The notes under the pieces are model-generated. The model did not search any database. It was not told the origin of the DNA and was given only the letters and a program-made list of their open reading frames with translations. Made by a program: the position numbers and the translations under genes. A DNA stretch of 64,000 nt from VYFG01 sp965203365 (GTDB taxonomy: Bacteria > Pseudomonadota > Gammaproteobacteria > Arenicellales > Poriferihabitantaceae), in NCBI GenBank assembly GCA_965203365.1, contig OZ241878.1:1054001-1118000 (forward strand), given 5' to 3'. Shown piece by piece: positions 9,592 through 19,292 of this stretch (within the stretch, counting starts at the first letter, position 1; every line of letters begins with the position of its first letter).

Positions 9592-11298
9592 ATGAAATAT
9601 ATCGCATCCGGTCTGGCGACGACCCTGCTTCTGGTCATGTCGTCGTTGAACACCTACGCCCAACAAGGTAGAGACGGTCATGTCAGCATCATCTATTGGC
9701 AGGCTCCGTCTACCCTGAACCCGTTTCTCTCTGGCGGTACCAAAGACATTGAAAGTGCCAGCCTGATTCTCGAACCCTTGGCACGCTATGACGAAAGGGG
9801 AAACTTGGTGCCTTGGCTCGTGACCGAAATTCCCACTATTGCGAACGGGGGAGTCAGTGCCGACCTGACTTCGATTACCTGGACACTTCGCAACGATATC
9901 CAGTGGTCTGATGGTACGCCATTGACCTCGACCGATGTGAAATTTACCGCAGATTACTGCCTGCACGAGGAAAGCGGTTGCTCTCGACTGGCCAAATTCG
10001 ATGGAGTCAACCACATTGAAGCCATTGATGAACAGACTGTCAAAGTGACATTCGATGGTCCCACACCATTTCCATATGGTCCATTTGTAGGGTCAGAAAC
10101 GCCGATTATCCAGGCGGATCAGTTTGCCGATTGCTTGGGAGCGAATGCCCCCAACTGCACGGAACAAAACTTCCACCCGGTGGGGACCGGACCCTTCCAG
10201 GTCATCGAATTCCGCCCCAATGACGTGATCACCATGGAAGCGAACCCACACTACCGTGAGCCGAACAAGCCGGCGTTTGCCACCCTGACCTTTAAAGGCG
10301 GGGGTGACGCCACGGCCGCAGGACGGGCCGTGATGGAAACCGGTGAGTTCGACTACGCCTGGAATCTGCAACTGGCTCCCGATGTGATTGCCAAGATGGA
10401 AAACAACGGCCAAGGCAAATCGGTGGTGGGTTTTGGCACCGTGGTCGAGCGAATCGTGGTGAATCTGACCAACCCGGATCCAAATCTGCCCGAAGGAGAG
10501 CGTTCAACGAGAGCACACGCCCATCCATTCCTATCGGATGCCAATGTCCGCCAGGCCCTGTCCCTGGCGATTGACCGGGACTTGTTGGTGGAAATCGGCT
10601 ACGGGCGGGCCGGGAGACCAGCCTGTAATGTCATCCCGGCCCCCGAGATGTATCGTTCAACGGCCAATGACAGATGTCGGGTTCAAGATATCCCTAGAGC
10701 CAAGGCCTTGCTTGACGAAGCTGGCTGGACGGATTCCGACGGCAATGGCATCCGTGACAAGGATGGGGTGGAACTAAGCATCCTGTATCAGACCTCAACG
10801 AATGCCGTGCGCCAGGACTTTCAGGTGTTGATTAAGCAATGGTGGGCTGAAATCGGGGTCGATGCGGAAATCCGCAACATTGATGCGTCCGTGTTTTTCG
10901 GCAGTGATCCCGGTTCTCCCGATACCTACCAGAAGTTTTATGCCGACATTCAGATGTATGCGAATACTTTCAGCGGGACCGACCCACAGTCCTATCTGGC
11001 CAATTGGCTTTGTTCGGATGCCCCTCGACCTGAAAACCAGTGGCAAGGCAGTAATATTCCACGCTACTGTCATGCGGCTTATGACGCTTTGCACCATCGG
11101 CTGACCGAAGCGGGGGAGGTCCATGAGAGGGCACGCCTGGTTCAGGAACTGAACGACATGCTGATGCAACAGTATGTGATCATTCCGCTGATTGACCGGG
11201 GCCGCCTGTCGGCGCATGCTCACAGCCTCGGAGGCGTGGTTCTGAATGTCTGGGACAGTGAGCTTTGGAATGTCGCCGACTGGTACCGGATCCCGTAG
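9592..11298 (+). CDS. Peptide ABC transporter, periplasmic substrate-binding protein
   Basis: A family 5 (SBP_bac_5) binding protein that captures a peptide or related solute in the periplasm and delivers it to the permeases encoded downstream. It has a signal peptide (MKYIASGLATTLLLVMSS, cleavage likely after TYA) without a lipobox. Typical landmarks are LNPFLSGGTKD, WTLRNDIQWSDGTPL, the region VGTGPFQVIEFRPND and NVRQALSLAIDRDLLVE. Its length (568 residues) is normal for the family. The start at 9592 was preferred to the TTG at 9580 because GGAG is correctly placed before it and it begins the signal peptide. A 158-base gap separates it from the first permease gene. Confidence 0.92.
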   Translation: MKYIASGLATTLLLVMSSLNTYAQQGRDGHVSIIYWQAPSTLNPFLSGGTKDIESASLILEPLARYDERGNLVPWLVTEIPTIANGGVSADLTSITWTLRNDIQWSDGTPLTSTDVKFTADYCLHEESGCSRLAKFDGVNHIEAIDEQTVKVTFDGPTPFPYGPFVGSETPIIQADQFADCLGANAPNCTEQNFHPVGTGPFQVIEFRPNDVITMEANPHYREPNKPAFATLTFKGGGDATAAGRAVMETGEFDYAWNLQLAPDVIAKMENNGQGKSVVGFGTVVERIVVNLTNPDPNLPEGERSTRAHAHPFLSDANVRQALSLAIDRDLLVEIGYGRAGRPACNVIPAPEMYRSTANDRCRVQDIPRAKALLDEAGWTDSDGNGIRDKDGVELSILYQTSTNAVRQDFQVLIKQWWAEIGVDAEIRNIDASVFFGSDPGSPDTYQKFYADIQMYANTFSGTDPQSYLANWLCSDAPRPENQWQGSNIPRYCHAAYDALHHRLTEAGEVHERARLVQELNDMLMQQYVIIPLIDRGRLSAHAHSLGGVVLNVWDSELWNVADWYRIP

Positions 11299-11456
11299 TT
11301 TCTGACAACCAAACATCGATCCTCCCCGAACTACCTGACTGATGGCCGGTTGGTTGCGACAGGTCATGATAAGGAGTGTCGTGTAGCTTGGCCTGAGAGA
11401 ACCCCTCGCATCATCCGGGACCCCATGGCCCAGACACTCAAACCAGTCGATCAAAG

Positions 11457-12464
11457 ATGCTGGCCTACACCCTCCGGCGACTGATCTTATCCATCCCCAC
11501 GTTGCTGTTTATCAGTCTCGTGATTTTCCTGTTGCTGGAACTCGCCCCTGGCGACCCTATGGCCCAGATCCCGATGACCATCCCTCCCGAGGTCAAGGAA
11601 AGAATGCGTGAGGCACTGGGGCTGGGACAACCGGCATCCATTCGGTTTGGGAAATGGCTCTATCAGTTTTTCATCACTGAACCGATGGTGCTCCTGGATA
11701 CCCTATTCGGCACGTCATTCGCTGAGGATCAGCAGCGTGTGATTTCCTGGCAAACACGCTCACCTGTCATGGAGATCGTCGTACAGCGCATTCCCCAGAC
11801 TCTCTGGGTAGTCGGTATGGCCTATGTCGTCGCCATCCTGATCGCGCTGCCGATCGGCATCTACTCAGCTTATCGCCAGTATTCGATCTTTGACCAGATG
11901 GGCACTTTCATCTCATTGGTCGGCTTCTCCATCCCCCCTTTCTTTTCCGGGGTTCTGGTCATCGTGATCTTCTCGGTACAGCTGGGCTGGTTCCCCTCGA
12001 TCTACGACACCACCCATGTCGTGGACAGTTGGGACAGCTTCAAGGTGCAGTTGAATCAGATGATTTTGCCCGTCATGGTGCTGGCCCTCCAGATCACCTC
12101 TCAACTGAGCCGCTTCATGCGGGCATCAATGCTCGACCACCTCCAGGAGGATTATGTGCGAACGGCCCGAGCCAAAGGACTGTCCGAGGCGACGGTGGTG
12201 TGGGTCCATGTCCTGCGAAACTCGCTCATTCCCGTGGTCACCGTCATTGCACTGGGTGTGCCGGCCATCTTTGGCGGGGCCATCATCACCGAGCAGGTGT
12301 TCAAGGTGAACGGAATTGGTCACCTCCTGATTACCGCCATTCAAGCCAATGACCTGCCGATGGTCCAGACGCTGACTTTTATTTTTGCGGTCCTGATCGT
12401 GCTTTTCAACCTGTTGGCCGACATTCTCTACGGCATCTTGGACCCGAGAATTCGCTATGAATGA
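11457..12464 (+). CDS. Peptide ABC transporter permease (DppB/OppB type)
   Basis: An inner-membrane permease subunit of 335 residues with about six membrane spans. It starts with the typical first helix (YTLRRLILSIPTLLFISLV) and the ELAPGDP motif that follows it in OppB-type proteins. The cytoplasmic EAA-type loop that contacts the ATPase is at SMLDHLQEDYVRTARAKGLS. It ends with LADILYGILDPRIRYE, as usual in this family. Its last codons overlap the start of the next permease gene by eight bases, so the two are translationally coupled. Together they form the channel for the solute bound by the protein encoded at 9592. Confidence 0.93.
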   Translation: MLAYTLRRLILSIPTLLFISLVIFLLLELAPGDPMAQIPMTIPPEVKERMREALGLGQPASIRFGKWLYQFFITEPMVLLDTLFGTSFAEDQQRVISWQTRSPVMEIVVQRIPQTLWVVGMAYVVAILIALPIGIYSAYRQYSIFDQMGTFISLVGFSIPPFFSGVLVIVIFSVQLGWFPSIYDTTHVVDSWDSFKVQLNQMILPVMVLALQITSQLSRFMRASMLDHLQEDYVRTARAKGLSEATVVWVHVLRNSLIPVVTVIALGVPAIFGGAIITEQVFKVNGIGHLLITAIQANDLPMVQTLTFIFAVLIVLFNLLADILYGILDPRIRYE

Positions 12465-13434
12465 GTCGAATGTCCATCGCCTTGAGGAGAACCATCCCGA
12501 GGTGGTCAGTCGATCCCACTGGGGGGATGTCTGGGATCAGTTCAAAGTACACCGTGGAGCTATGGTGGGCATGATCCTCTTGGCTTGGATTGTGCTGGCG
12601 GTCCTGGCCGGTCCTCCGGTCTACTGGAACGACCCACAGGTCGTACCGAAGGGTTGGGATGTGATTGAGCTGAGAGATACACGCCCGATGTATGTCCTGC
12701 TGTGGGACGAGGGTGCCAAGGTCAACTGGACATACCCCCTCGGCACCGACCACTTGGGCAGGGACAATCTGGCCCGTCTTCTTTCTGGAGGACAGATCTC
12801 ACTGGCGGTAGGGCTGACTGCGATGTGGCTCAGCTTGGTGATCGGTACCATCATCGGTATTCTTGCCGGATATTTCCAGCGGATTGACGGGGTATTGATG
12901 CGCTTCACCGACCTGTTTCTGGCCTTGCCCCTGTTGCCCCTCCTGTTAGTGGCCGTGATGCTGTTTCGTGCTCCGTTAGCGGCCACCTTCGGCCCGGAGG
13001 GTGGGGTTTTTGTCCTCATTGTCGTCCTCGTCGGAATCACTTCCTGGATGCAAACCGCCCGGATTGTCCGGGGCGAAGTCCTGGCACTCAAGGAAAAGGA
13101 GTTTGTTCTGGCCGCACGGTCGATCGGTACATCACCCTTGAAGATGATCCAGCGACACATCCTGCCAAATGTCCTGTCGCCGATCATGGTTTCCGCGACA
13201 CTCGGCATTGCCACCGCCATCATCACGGAATCCGCCCTGTCGTTTCTTGGATTCGGTTTTCCACCCGACTTCCCCACCTGGGGCAAACTGCTGTTCGACG
13301 CAGTGGACCGAATGGAACTGTATCCTGAGCGTGTTCTGTGGCCAGGTCTCGCCATCTCACTGACTGTACTGTGCGTCAACTATATCGGCGATGGCCTGAG
13401 GGATGCTCTGGATCCCAAGATACGCAAACACTGA
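12457..13434 (+). CDS. Peptide ABC transporter permease (DppC/OppC type)
   Basis: The second permease subunit, 325 residues. The N-terminal cytoplasmic stretch and first helix (GMILLAWIVLAVLAGPPVYW) are followed by the conserved YPLGTDHLGRDNLARLL. The EAA loop is EFVLAARSIGTSPLKMIQRH, and the C-terminus GDGLRDALDPKIRKH is typical of DppC/OppC. It overlaps the preceding permease gene by eight bases. It has a longer periplasmic insertion (residues ~55-85, RDTRPMYVLLWDEGAKVN) than E. coli DppC; similar insertions occur in transporters of unknown specificity. It is the last gene of the operon; the next gene is convergent and begins 22 bases later. Confidence 0.93.
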   Translation: MNESNVHRLEENHPEVVSRSHWGDVWDQFKVHRGAMVGMILLAWIVLAVLAGPPVYWNDPQVVPKGWDVIELRDTRPMYVLLWDEGAKVNWTYPLGTDHLGRDNLARLLSGGQISLAVGLTAMWLSLVIGTIIGILAGYFQRIDGVLMRFTDLFLALPLLPLLLVAVMLFRAPLAATFGPEGGVFVLIVVLVGITSWMQTARIVRGEVLALKEKEFVLAARSIGTSPLKMIQRHILPNVLSPIMVSATLGIATAIITESALSFLGFGFPPDFPTWGKLLFDAVDRMELYPERVLWPGLAISLTVLCVNYIGDGLRDALDPKIRKH

Positions 13435-13456
13435 AATGCTGGATTCCCCGGTCTCT

Positions 13457-14110
13457 TCAGGATTCGAATCCCTCGCCTTGGTCACCTGCATCCCGGCCAG
13501 CTTCGTCCCGACTCGGATCATCCGCCCTGCCGTCCGGCCACAGGTCGCCCAGGCTGAAGCCGACCGCATCGAAGGGCGGCAGGGAGACCTCGGCGTTGCC
13601 GCTCACCACATCCAGCAGCAACCAATGACCCTCCCGCAGCTCGAACGCTTCCAAGGTGCGAATCTCGGGGTCCACGAACCACAGCCAGCCCACCTCTTCC
13701 CGGGCATAGAGCACCCGCTTGGGGCCAATGTCCATGGCCCGGGTCGAAGGGGAGAGGATCTCGCATGCCCAGTCCGGGGCCAGAGGGAACCAGGCCGTCT
13801 CGGGCAATGTCGGCATCCGCTCTTTGCGCCACCCGGCCAGGTCGGGGACCACAATGTCCTCGCCCAGGTGCAACTCGGGTTCGATCAATATCCGCCAGCC
13901 GCCCGGGCCCCCACGGCCGAAATGGAACGGTGGAGTGATACTGGATCCCAGCATCGTACTGGCCCAGGCATGGGGCGGTGCGGGCCTCGGATTCATATGC
14001 AGAGCCCCCTCAATGACTTCGGCGACCCGATGGGGCGGAGCCTCCAGCACATCCTGGTAGGTCGCCCGACGGGGGGGGTCCGATACCCGGGCTGCGGATT
14101 GTCTGGCCAT
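13457..14110 (-). CDS. Uma2 family protein (DUF820, putative endonuclease)
   Basis: A 217-residue Uma2 (DUF820) protein with a PD-(D/E)XK nuclease-like fold. Landmarks are YQDVLEAPPHRVAEVIEGAL near the N-terminus, EDIVVPDLAGW with the core Asp, and WACEILSPSTRAMD with the Glu of the nuclease site, then GPKRVLYAREEVGWLWFVDP. The biological role of Uma2 proteins is not settled; they are often found singly and in multiple copies, and are suspected to be nucleases tied to mobile DNA. The gene is convergent with the ABC operon. About 320 bases upstream (14111-14431) contain no recognised gene. Confidence 0.85.
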   Translation of the reverse strand: MARQSAARVSDPPRRATYQDVLEAPPHRVAEVIEGALHMNPRPAPPHAWASTMLGSSITPPFHFGRGGPGGWRILIEPELHLGEDIVVPDLAGWRKERMPTLPETAWFPLAPDWACEILSPSTRAMDIGPKRVLYAREEVGWLWFVDPEIRTLEAFELREGHWLLLDVVSGNAEVSLPPFDAVGFSLGDLWPDGRADDPSRDEAGRDAGDQGEGFES

Positions 14111-14431
14111 GAGATGTCTTGATCTTCGGGTTATATGTCGGAGACTATCCTAACCGGTATGGTTGCCCGATGCCACCCCGGCGGGATTGGCCTGTGGATG
14201 GAACGAAATATATCCGGTGATTGCCCCAGCCTCCGCCATTCCGGCTTCCCGGGAACCGGGGGCTCAATCACCGGCATGGAAAATGGCCCCTCGGATCAGG
14301 GGCCGGATGAATGGGAGCGGGTACAACGTGTTGCTGAACGGCTGCCGGACAGCCTGTAACCGGATCATCCCTCCGATGTTCGCAGTGCCAGCGTGATGCC
14401 GGTGAGAATCAGTCAACTGTCGCTTCGCCAG

Positions 14432-14587
14432 TCAGACATCACGCCCGATCACCTCAACCCGCAGATCCGTCATGCTGGATTCCACAGTCCGGAATCTGGT
14501 TTCCATCTTCTTAAGTCTGGCATCCAGTTTCCCGATGGCACCGAACAGCCGCGGCTGCATTTCTGCGATCGCCTGGATGGTGGCCAT
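14432..14587 (-). CDS. Small coiled-coil protein, unknown
   Basis: A 51-codon frame starting at ATG 14587. It is preceded by GAGGAG at seven bases, a strong ribosome-binding site that argues for translation. The product is rich in Lys, Arg and Glu with a heptad-like run (IGKLDARLKKMETRFRTVES) suggesting a short amphipathic helix or coiled coil. I do not recognise a family. Similar short coiled-coil frames accompany Uma2 or IS-rich DNA in some genomes, but no link can be shown here. Confidence 0.4.
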   Translation of the reverse strand: MATIQAIAEMQPRLFGAIGKLDARLKKMETRFRTVESSMTDLRVEVIGRDV

Positions 14588-14729
14588 TACTCTGCTCCTC
14601 GGGAAATCCCGCTGCTCAAAGGGTACGCAGAGCACCCGTGATTGTCTCGGTCTCCATTCGAGGGAGCGTTAACCATTCAAGTCATTTTGAGTCGACTCGG
14701 TCAACCAATGGTCTTTCATCGGCAATCGT

Positions 14730-15272
14730 CATCACCCGTTTCAGACTCAGAGAGGACCCGTGGGAACGAATCGAGCCCTGGATGTCCGGCAAACCCACCG
14801 ATGACGGCGTGACTGATCGGTCTAATCGACGCTTGATTGAAGCCGTGCTGTGGATTTGTCGGACCGGTTCACCTTGGCATGACCTACCTGAAGCCCTGGG
14901 AAACTGGCATCCGGTGTCCATGCGGCGGTCGATGCGTTGGGTCTTCCTAGTCAAGTGGTTGGTTACGCCCGGTCAAGCCTCGGAATCGGGTCAGGCCCCG
15001 AGCTTGATGATGAGATCGCCGATCCAGGGGATGGCCGTCATCCACGGAGGGAATGGATGGGGCACTCGGGGGCGACGGCCGTGATCCCGCTACGCCGTCA
15101 TCGTCAAGCGCCCCGAGACGATGATCGGGCAATTGACCCAGTGCGCCATGGGGTGGAACGCCGGTTTCAGCAGCGGAAGCCCTGTCGTCGCCTGGCGACT
15201 CGTGATGAGGGGTGGAAGCAAAAGAATGGGTCGATGGGGGACTTGGCCAGTGCCATGATTTGGCTGGTTTAA
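14730..15272 (+). pseudogene. IS5-family (IS427-like) transposase remnant
   Basis: The N-terminal part of an IS5-type transposase is readable (DDGVTDRSNRRLIEAVLWI, TGSPWHDLPEALGNWHPVS). After a frame change the C-terminal part appears (AVIPLRRHRQAPRDDD, VERRFQQRKPCRRLATRDE). The middle, which would carry the first catalytic Asp (DSTIVRAHQ in relatives), is lost apart from a scrambled fragment. The element is therefore an internally deleted, inactive copy. Confidence 0.75.
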
Positions 15273-15433
15273 TGGTCAACGCCCGCTAGGCTAGACCGGT
15301 TGACTCAAGCCGTCGCTGGGGGTGTGCAATTTCCCATGCGAAGAGACATTCACCGGCAGCAGCCCGACTCTCTCAACACTGGCAAACTCATCAAATGTTG
15401 GGTACATTGCACCCGGACACTCCCCCGGATGCC

Positions 15434-16957
15434 ATGCCGACCATCTCCCGCCTGCTTTCACACCATGCCCGATATCGCAGTGACTTGACTGCACTGCAAT
15501 TCGATGGTGATTCCTGGACATTTGCCGAGCTGAACGGTCAGGTCAACCAACTGGCCAATGCCCTGATGGCACTGGGTCTTCGAAAGGGAGATCGGTTTGC
15601 CACGGTCTTGCCCAACAGTGTCGAGTTGATGGCGGCATACTGGGCCGCGGCGGTCAGCGGTCTGGTCATCGTTCCATGCAGCGTGCTGCTGCAATCGGGA
15701 GGACTCCGCACCTTGCTCGGTAATGCGGGAGCCCGGGCGGTGCTGGCATCACCGGACCAAACTGACAATCTGGGGCAAATTCAAAATGACTTGCCGGAAC
15801 TCGTGCCAGACGGACTCATCGTCACCGGAAAGACGAAGTTCCCGGGATTTGCCCGCTATACCGACCTGACAGGCGCGGCCTCCACCCGAACCCCTGAAAC
15901 CCTGATCGCTCCTGATGACATCTACAACATCATGTATACCAGTGGGACCACGGGTCTTCCCAAGGGCATCATCCATACCCACTATATTCGCAGTATGTAT
16001 TGCACCTTGTTTGCGAATGCCTGGCGAATGACGCCGGAGAGCGTCTGCCTGCATGCCGGGGCGATTGTCTTCAACGGCGCGATGCTTGATCTCATGCCCT
16101 GGATGTTTCTGGGTTGTCGCTACATCATGCACCGACGATTTGATGCGGATGCCGTCATTCGGGACATTGAACGTTATCAGGTCACCCATATGGTGATGGT
16201 TCCAGCGCAGATCATTGCAATACTGAACAGTCCAACCTTCACCCCCCGCAAGCTGGCGTCACTGGAAATGATCCATAATGTGGGTGCTCCGTTGCACCTG
16301 CATTACAAGCAGATAATCAACGAGCAGTTGCCGGACCGGTTCTATGAGTTGTACGGGGTGACCGAAGGCTTCATGACCATACTGGATCGGACAGAATCCG
16401 TTCGGAAAGCCGGTTCGGTGGGAAAGCCGGCCTTCTTTACCGAAATCATCCTGCTCAATGAATCCGGTGACCCTGTTCCCACCGGTGCAGTCGGTGAAAT
16501 CTGTGGTACCAGTCCCATGGTGATGTCGGGATACCACAATCGTCCCGACTTAACAGCCAAGGCATTCCACGGACGGTGGCTTCGTTCCGGTGATCTGGGT
16601 TATCTCGACGAGGAGGGATATCTGTTCCTGGTCGACCGCGCCAAGGACATGATCATCAGTGGCGGAGTGAATGTCTATCCTCGGGATATTGAGGAGATTG
16701 TCATCCGACACCCCGCCGTCAAGGAGGTCGCGGTTTTTGGTGTCTCGGATGCCCGATGGGGGGAGGTGCCGGTGGCAGCCGTCACGGGAACAACAGAGCT
16801 CAACGAAAAAGTGCTGGTAGACTGGGTCAACGAACGGGTCGATGCCAGATTCCAGAAAATTGCAGATGTCTGGATCCTGAATGAGTTTCCGAGAAATGTC
16901 GCTGGAAAAATCCTGAAACGGGTGCTGCGGGAAACCTATCGCCGACCGCATGACTGA
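15434..16957 (+). CDS. Acyl-CoA synthetase / AMP-dependent CoA ligase
   Basis: An ANL-superfamily ligase of 507 residues that would activate a carboxylic acid with ATP and join it to CoA. The phosphate-binding motif YTSGTTGLPKGI lies near residue 175, YELYGVTEG is the A5 motif, RSGDLGYLDEEGYL the A7 motif, and DMIISGGVNVYPRDIEE the hinge region. The catalytic Lys is in NVAGKILKRVLRE near the C-terminus. I prefer the ATG at 15434 because similarity to relatives starts there; an upstream ATG at 15395 is possible and neither has a clear binding site. The substrate is not predictable. It is convergent with the GST gene and close to the Rieske operon, which suggests a shared catabolic role. Confidence 0.9.
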   Translation: MPTISRLLSHHARYRSDLTALQFDGDSWTFAELNGQVNQLANALMALGLRKGDRFATVLPNSVELMAAYWAAAVSGLVIVPCSVLLQSGGLRTLLGNAGARAVLASPDQTDNLGQIQNDLPELVPDGLIVTGKTKFPGFARYTDLTGAASTRTPETLIAPDDIYNIMYTSGTTGLPKGIIHTHYIRSMYCTLFANAWRMTPESVCLHAGAIVFNGAMLDLMPWMFLGCRYIMHRRFDADAVIRDIERYQVTHMVMVPAQIIAILNSPTFTPRKLASLEMIHNVGAPLHLHYKQIINEQLPDRFYELYGVTEGFMTILDRTESVRKAGSVGKPAFFTEIILLNESGDPVPTGAVGEICGTSPMVMSGYHNRPDLTAKAFHGRWLRSGDLGYLDEEGYLFLVDRAKDMIISGGVNVYPRDIEEIVIRHPAVKEVAVFGVSDARWGEVPVAAVTGTTELNEKVLVDWVNERVDARFQKIADVWILNEFPRNVAGKILKRVLRETYRRPHD

Positions 16958-17091
16958 ATCCATGTCGCGTTCTGGGGACCCATGAACCCGCCTGGGACAA
17001 CACTCCGGCATCCCACAAGCCCGTCTCCCAGCATGTCCTTCCCTGCCCTGTATGCTGCGATTCCTCGACAAATGACGGGTCACGATGGACA

Positions 17092-17736
17092 TCATTCGAT
17101 CGGGTGGTCCTTGGGAAACGGTTTTCCCTTACGATTCGCCATTCGGGCCACGGCTGGACGTTGAAGATTCCGGGCGTGGTAGTCCTGCAAGTTCTGCTGA
17201 CGGATGTCCATTTTGGCCACTTTCGCCCAACTCAGGGTATGGGTGAGCATGATATCCGCCATCGTGAAGCGGCCCGCCACCATAAATTCATTGTCCCCAA
17301 GCCCCTTGGCCAGGATGTCGGCGGCACACTGAAACTCCCACTGGACTGTCTCTTCAAGTCCCCGTACCCGTCGTTCCCGCGGTAACACAAACTTGTGCTT
17401 CGCCTTGGTCCACATCGGTTGTTCCAGTTCGCTTTGGGCAAAAAACATCCATTGATCGTACTTAGCCCTTTCCGATGAACCGGACGCCGGCGTCAATCCC
17501 GATTCCGGATACTTGCCCCCCAGATAATTGCAGATCGCGCCGGATTCCGTGATGACCAGGTCGCCGTCCTGCAAGACGGGAATCTTGCCACCCGGATTGA
17601 GTTGCCGAAAGAACGGGGTGTCGGTATCCCCTCGGGCAAAATCGATCTCAACAAGCGTATACGGCACCTCGAGTTCTTCCAGTGCCCAATGCGCTCGATT
17701 GGAGCGTGTGGGATATTTTCCATATAATGTGAGCAT
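17092..17736 (-). CDS. Glutathione S-transferase family protein
   Basis: A 214-residue cytosolic GST. The N-terminal thioredoxin-like domain (residues 1-80) contains YGKYPTRSNRAHWALEEL, NPGGKIPVLQDG with the cis-Pro that contacts glutathione, and ITESGAICNYL with the glutamate and serine that bind the gamma-glutamyl group. The helical C-terminal domain contains GRFTMADIMLTHTL, the conserved N-capping box (T/S-x-x-D). It would conjugate or isomerise electrophilic substrates. The AT-rich stretch upstream (17737-17815) is a likely promoter. It is the only gene of its transcription unit. Confidence 0.9.
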   Translation of the reverse strand: MLTLYGKYPTRSNRAHWALEELEVPYTLVEIDFARGDTDTPFFRQLNPGGKIPVLQDGDLVITESGAICNYLGGKYPESGLTPASGSSERAKYDQWMFFAQSELEQPMWTKAKHKFVLPRERRVRGLEETVQWEFQCAADILAKGLGDNEFMVAGRFTMADIMLTHTLSWAKVAKMDIRQQNLQDYHARNLQRPAVARMANRKGKPFPKDHPIE

Positions 17737-17975
17737 AGATGAGCAATTTATAATAATTTTTTATCAATGAATTAAATAATATTTTTAAACTGAATTAACA
17801 AATATTAGAGCGAATCGACCAATCCAGATGGCCCGCGAGTCTTCGATTGACGAACCCCATGGCTCCCATCAGGCCACCCGGTTTAGTCCTTCTTGCTACT
17901 CTGTAGGGAGAGGATCAATTGGTCTTATCACTATAGCATGGTCGACCGTAGCACATCCCCGTATCCGCAGAGGTC
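17737..17975. promoter_or_regulatory. AT-rich intergenic region upstream of the GST gene
   Basis: Bases 17737-17815 are strikingly AT-rich compared with their surroundings, as expected for the promoter of the minus-strand GST gene. Several TATTAT/TATAAA-like hexamers occur but no single -35/-10 pair stands out. Bases 17816-17975 show no gene; they follow the end of the aminotransferase gene. Confidence 0.35.
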
Positions 17976-19292
17976 CTAACCGGCTTTATTGAATGCTCGG
18001 CAAGCCAGATCCAATCCCTGCAAACTGTCCTGCAAATCCTGCGCCGTATGGACAGCGGACACAAACCGGCGAACGCCCGGCAGGACATATTGTCCCTGCC
18101 TGATCAATTCGGCATCCAGACGGCGCATGGCCGCTTGATCGCTGGCCAGCATGTCGGCGTGATTGGTGGGCAACTGATGCATGAACAGTATCTGCCACAG
18201 GGAGCCGACATGGCATGCGATGGCATCAATGCCATAGTGGTTCAATATCTTCTGGCTTTCCCGGCACAAGTCGTCGGTGAATGAATTGAGATGGGGATAC
18301 GTATCCGGTTGTGACAGTTCGTCCAGCATCGCCAGCGTGGCCGCAGCCGAAACCGGGTTCCCATGCAACGTCCCATTGAAATAGGTAAATCCCGGCTGTC
18401 CCCGAAGGCGTGGATTGGCCAGGTTGATGAGTTCGGCTGGCCCGGCGATACAAGACAAGGGGCCACCGCCCCCCACCACCTTGCCATAAGTCGCCAGATC
18501 CGGCTGCACCCCGTACCACTCCTGCGCCCCGCCATAGGCCAACCGAAATCCGGTCACGACTTCATCCAGAATAAACAGAATATCATGCTCGGTGCAGAGG
18601 CGACGGATACCCGCCAGAAATTCGGGCGTGGCGGGAATCATCCGCTGGACCCCCTCGGCAATGATGGCGGCAATGTTCCCGCCCTGCTCCTTCACGATGT
18701 GCCGCAAGGTGTCCAGATCGTTGTAGGGGCAGACCAGCATGGTATCCACGGTGGCGCGTGGCTGGCCATGGGAGTCCGCTATCCCCTCAGGATAATGTCC
18801 AGTTTCCCGGGGGAATGTCGATACGATGGCATAGTCATGGTTACCGTGATACGCCCCCTCGAACTTGAGTATCCTGTCCCTTCCGGTATGAGCCCGCGCC
18901 AGTCGCATCGCATAGGCGGTGGCCTCGGAACCGGTGGTGGCAAAGGCAATCTTTTCTGCACACGGAATATCCTTGACAAGACGGTCCGCCAGATGAACGG
19001 CCACATCATTCAAGGATCCGAACATGTGGGCCCCTCGTTCGGCCTGTTCCCGGGCTGCCTGGACCACCGCCGGGTGCGAGTGCCCGAGAATCAGCGCACC
19101 GGCCCCACCCACATAATCGATGAACTCTCGTCCATCCACATCCCAAAATCGGGACCCCTTTCCATGAGAATAGATCAGGCGAATATCGTCGGCCAACGAA
19201 TAGCTGCCCAATCCGGCGCCCGGCAAGGCGTTCTCGGCCATCTCGAACAGCCTTGAAGCAGTGGAAGGCAACGTTTCCGGCAAAGTTCTCAT
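17976..19292 (-). CDS. Class III PLP aminotransferase / glutamate-1-semialdehyde aminomutase-like
   Basis: A fold-type I PLP enzyme of the class III aminotransferase family, closest in appearance to glutamate-1-semialdehyde 2,1-aminomutase. The PLP phosphate-binding segment is TTGSEATAYAMRLARAHTG, the LDEVVTGFR block holds the Asp that pairs with the pyridine nitrogen, and the Schiff-base Lys is in DLATYGKVVGGG (near residue 271). FNGTLHGNPVSAAATLA is also typical. It is unlikely to be the tetrapyrrole enzyme HemL: it lies in an operon with a Rieske oxygenase. The ATG overlaps the Rieske stop codon, so the two are coupled. It would transaminate an amine or amino acid released by the oxygenase; this role is inferred. 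Confidence 0.87.
   Translation of the reverse strand: MRTLPETLPSTASRLFEMAENALPGAGLGSYSLADDIRLIYSHGKGSRFWDVDGREFIDYVGGAGALILGHSHPAVVQAAREQAERGAHMFGSLNDVAVHLADRLVKDIPCAEKIAFATTGSEATAYAMRLARAHTGRDRILKFEGAYHGNHDYAIVSTFPRETGHYPEGIADSHGQPRATVDTMLVCPYNDLDTLRHIVKEQGGNIAAIIAEGVQRMIPATPEFLAGIRRLCTEHDILFILDEVVTGFRLAYGGAQEWYGVQPDLATYGKVVGGGGPLSCIAGPAELINLANPRLRGQPGFTYFNGTLHGNPVSAAATLAMLDELSQPDTYPHLNSFTDDLCRESQKILNHYGIDAIACHVGSLWQILFMHQLPTNHADMLASDQAAMRRLDAELIRQGQYVLPGVRRFVSAVHTAQDLQDSLQGLDLACRAFNKAG

Noticed and set aside
9430..10014. Minus-strand open frame of 194 codons over the binding-protein start
   Set aside because: It is antisense to the signal peptide and N-terminus of the binding protein; no ribosome-binding site or family.
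10795..11454. Minus-strand open frame of 219 codons
   Set aside because: Antisense to the end of the binding-protein gene, which has clear family motifs on the plus strand.
13403..14122. Plus-strand open frame of 239 codons
   Set aside because: Antisense to the Uma2 gene; the Uma2 motifs decide the strand.
18363..19256. Plus-strand open frame of 297 codons
   Set aside because: Antisense to the PLP enzyme with its lysine and phosphate-binding motifs.
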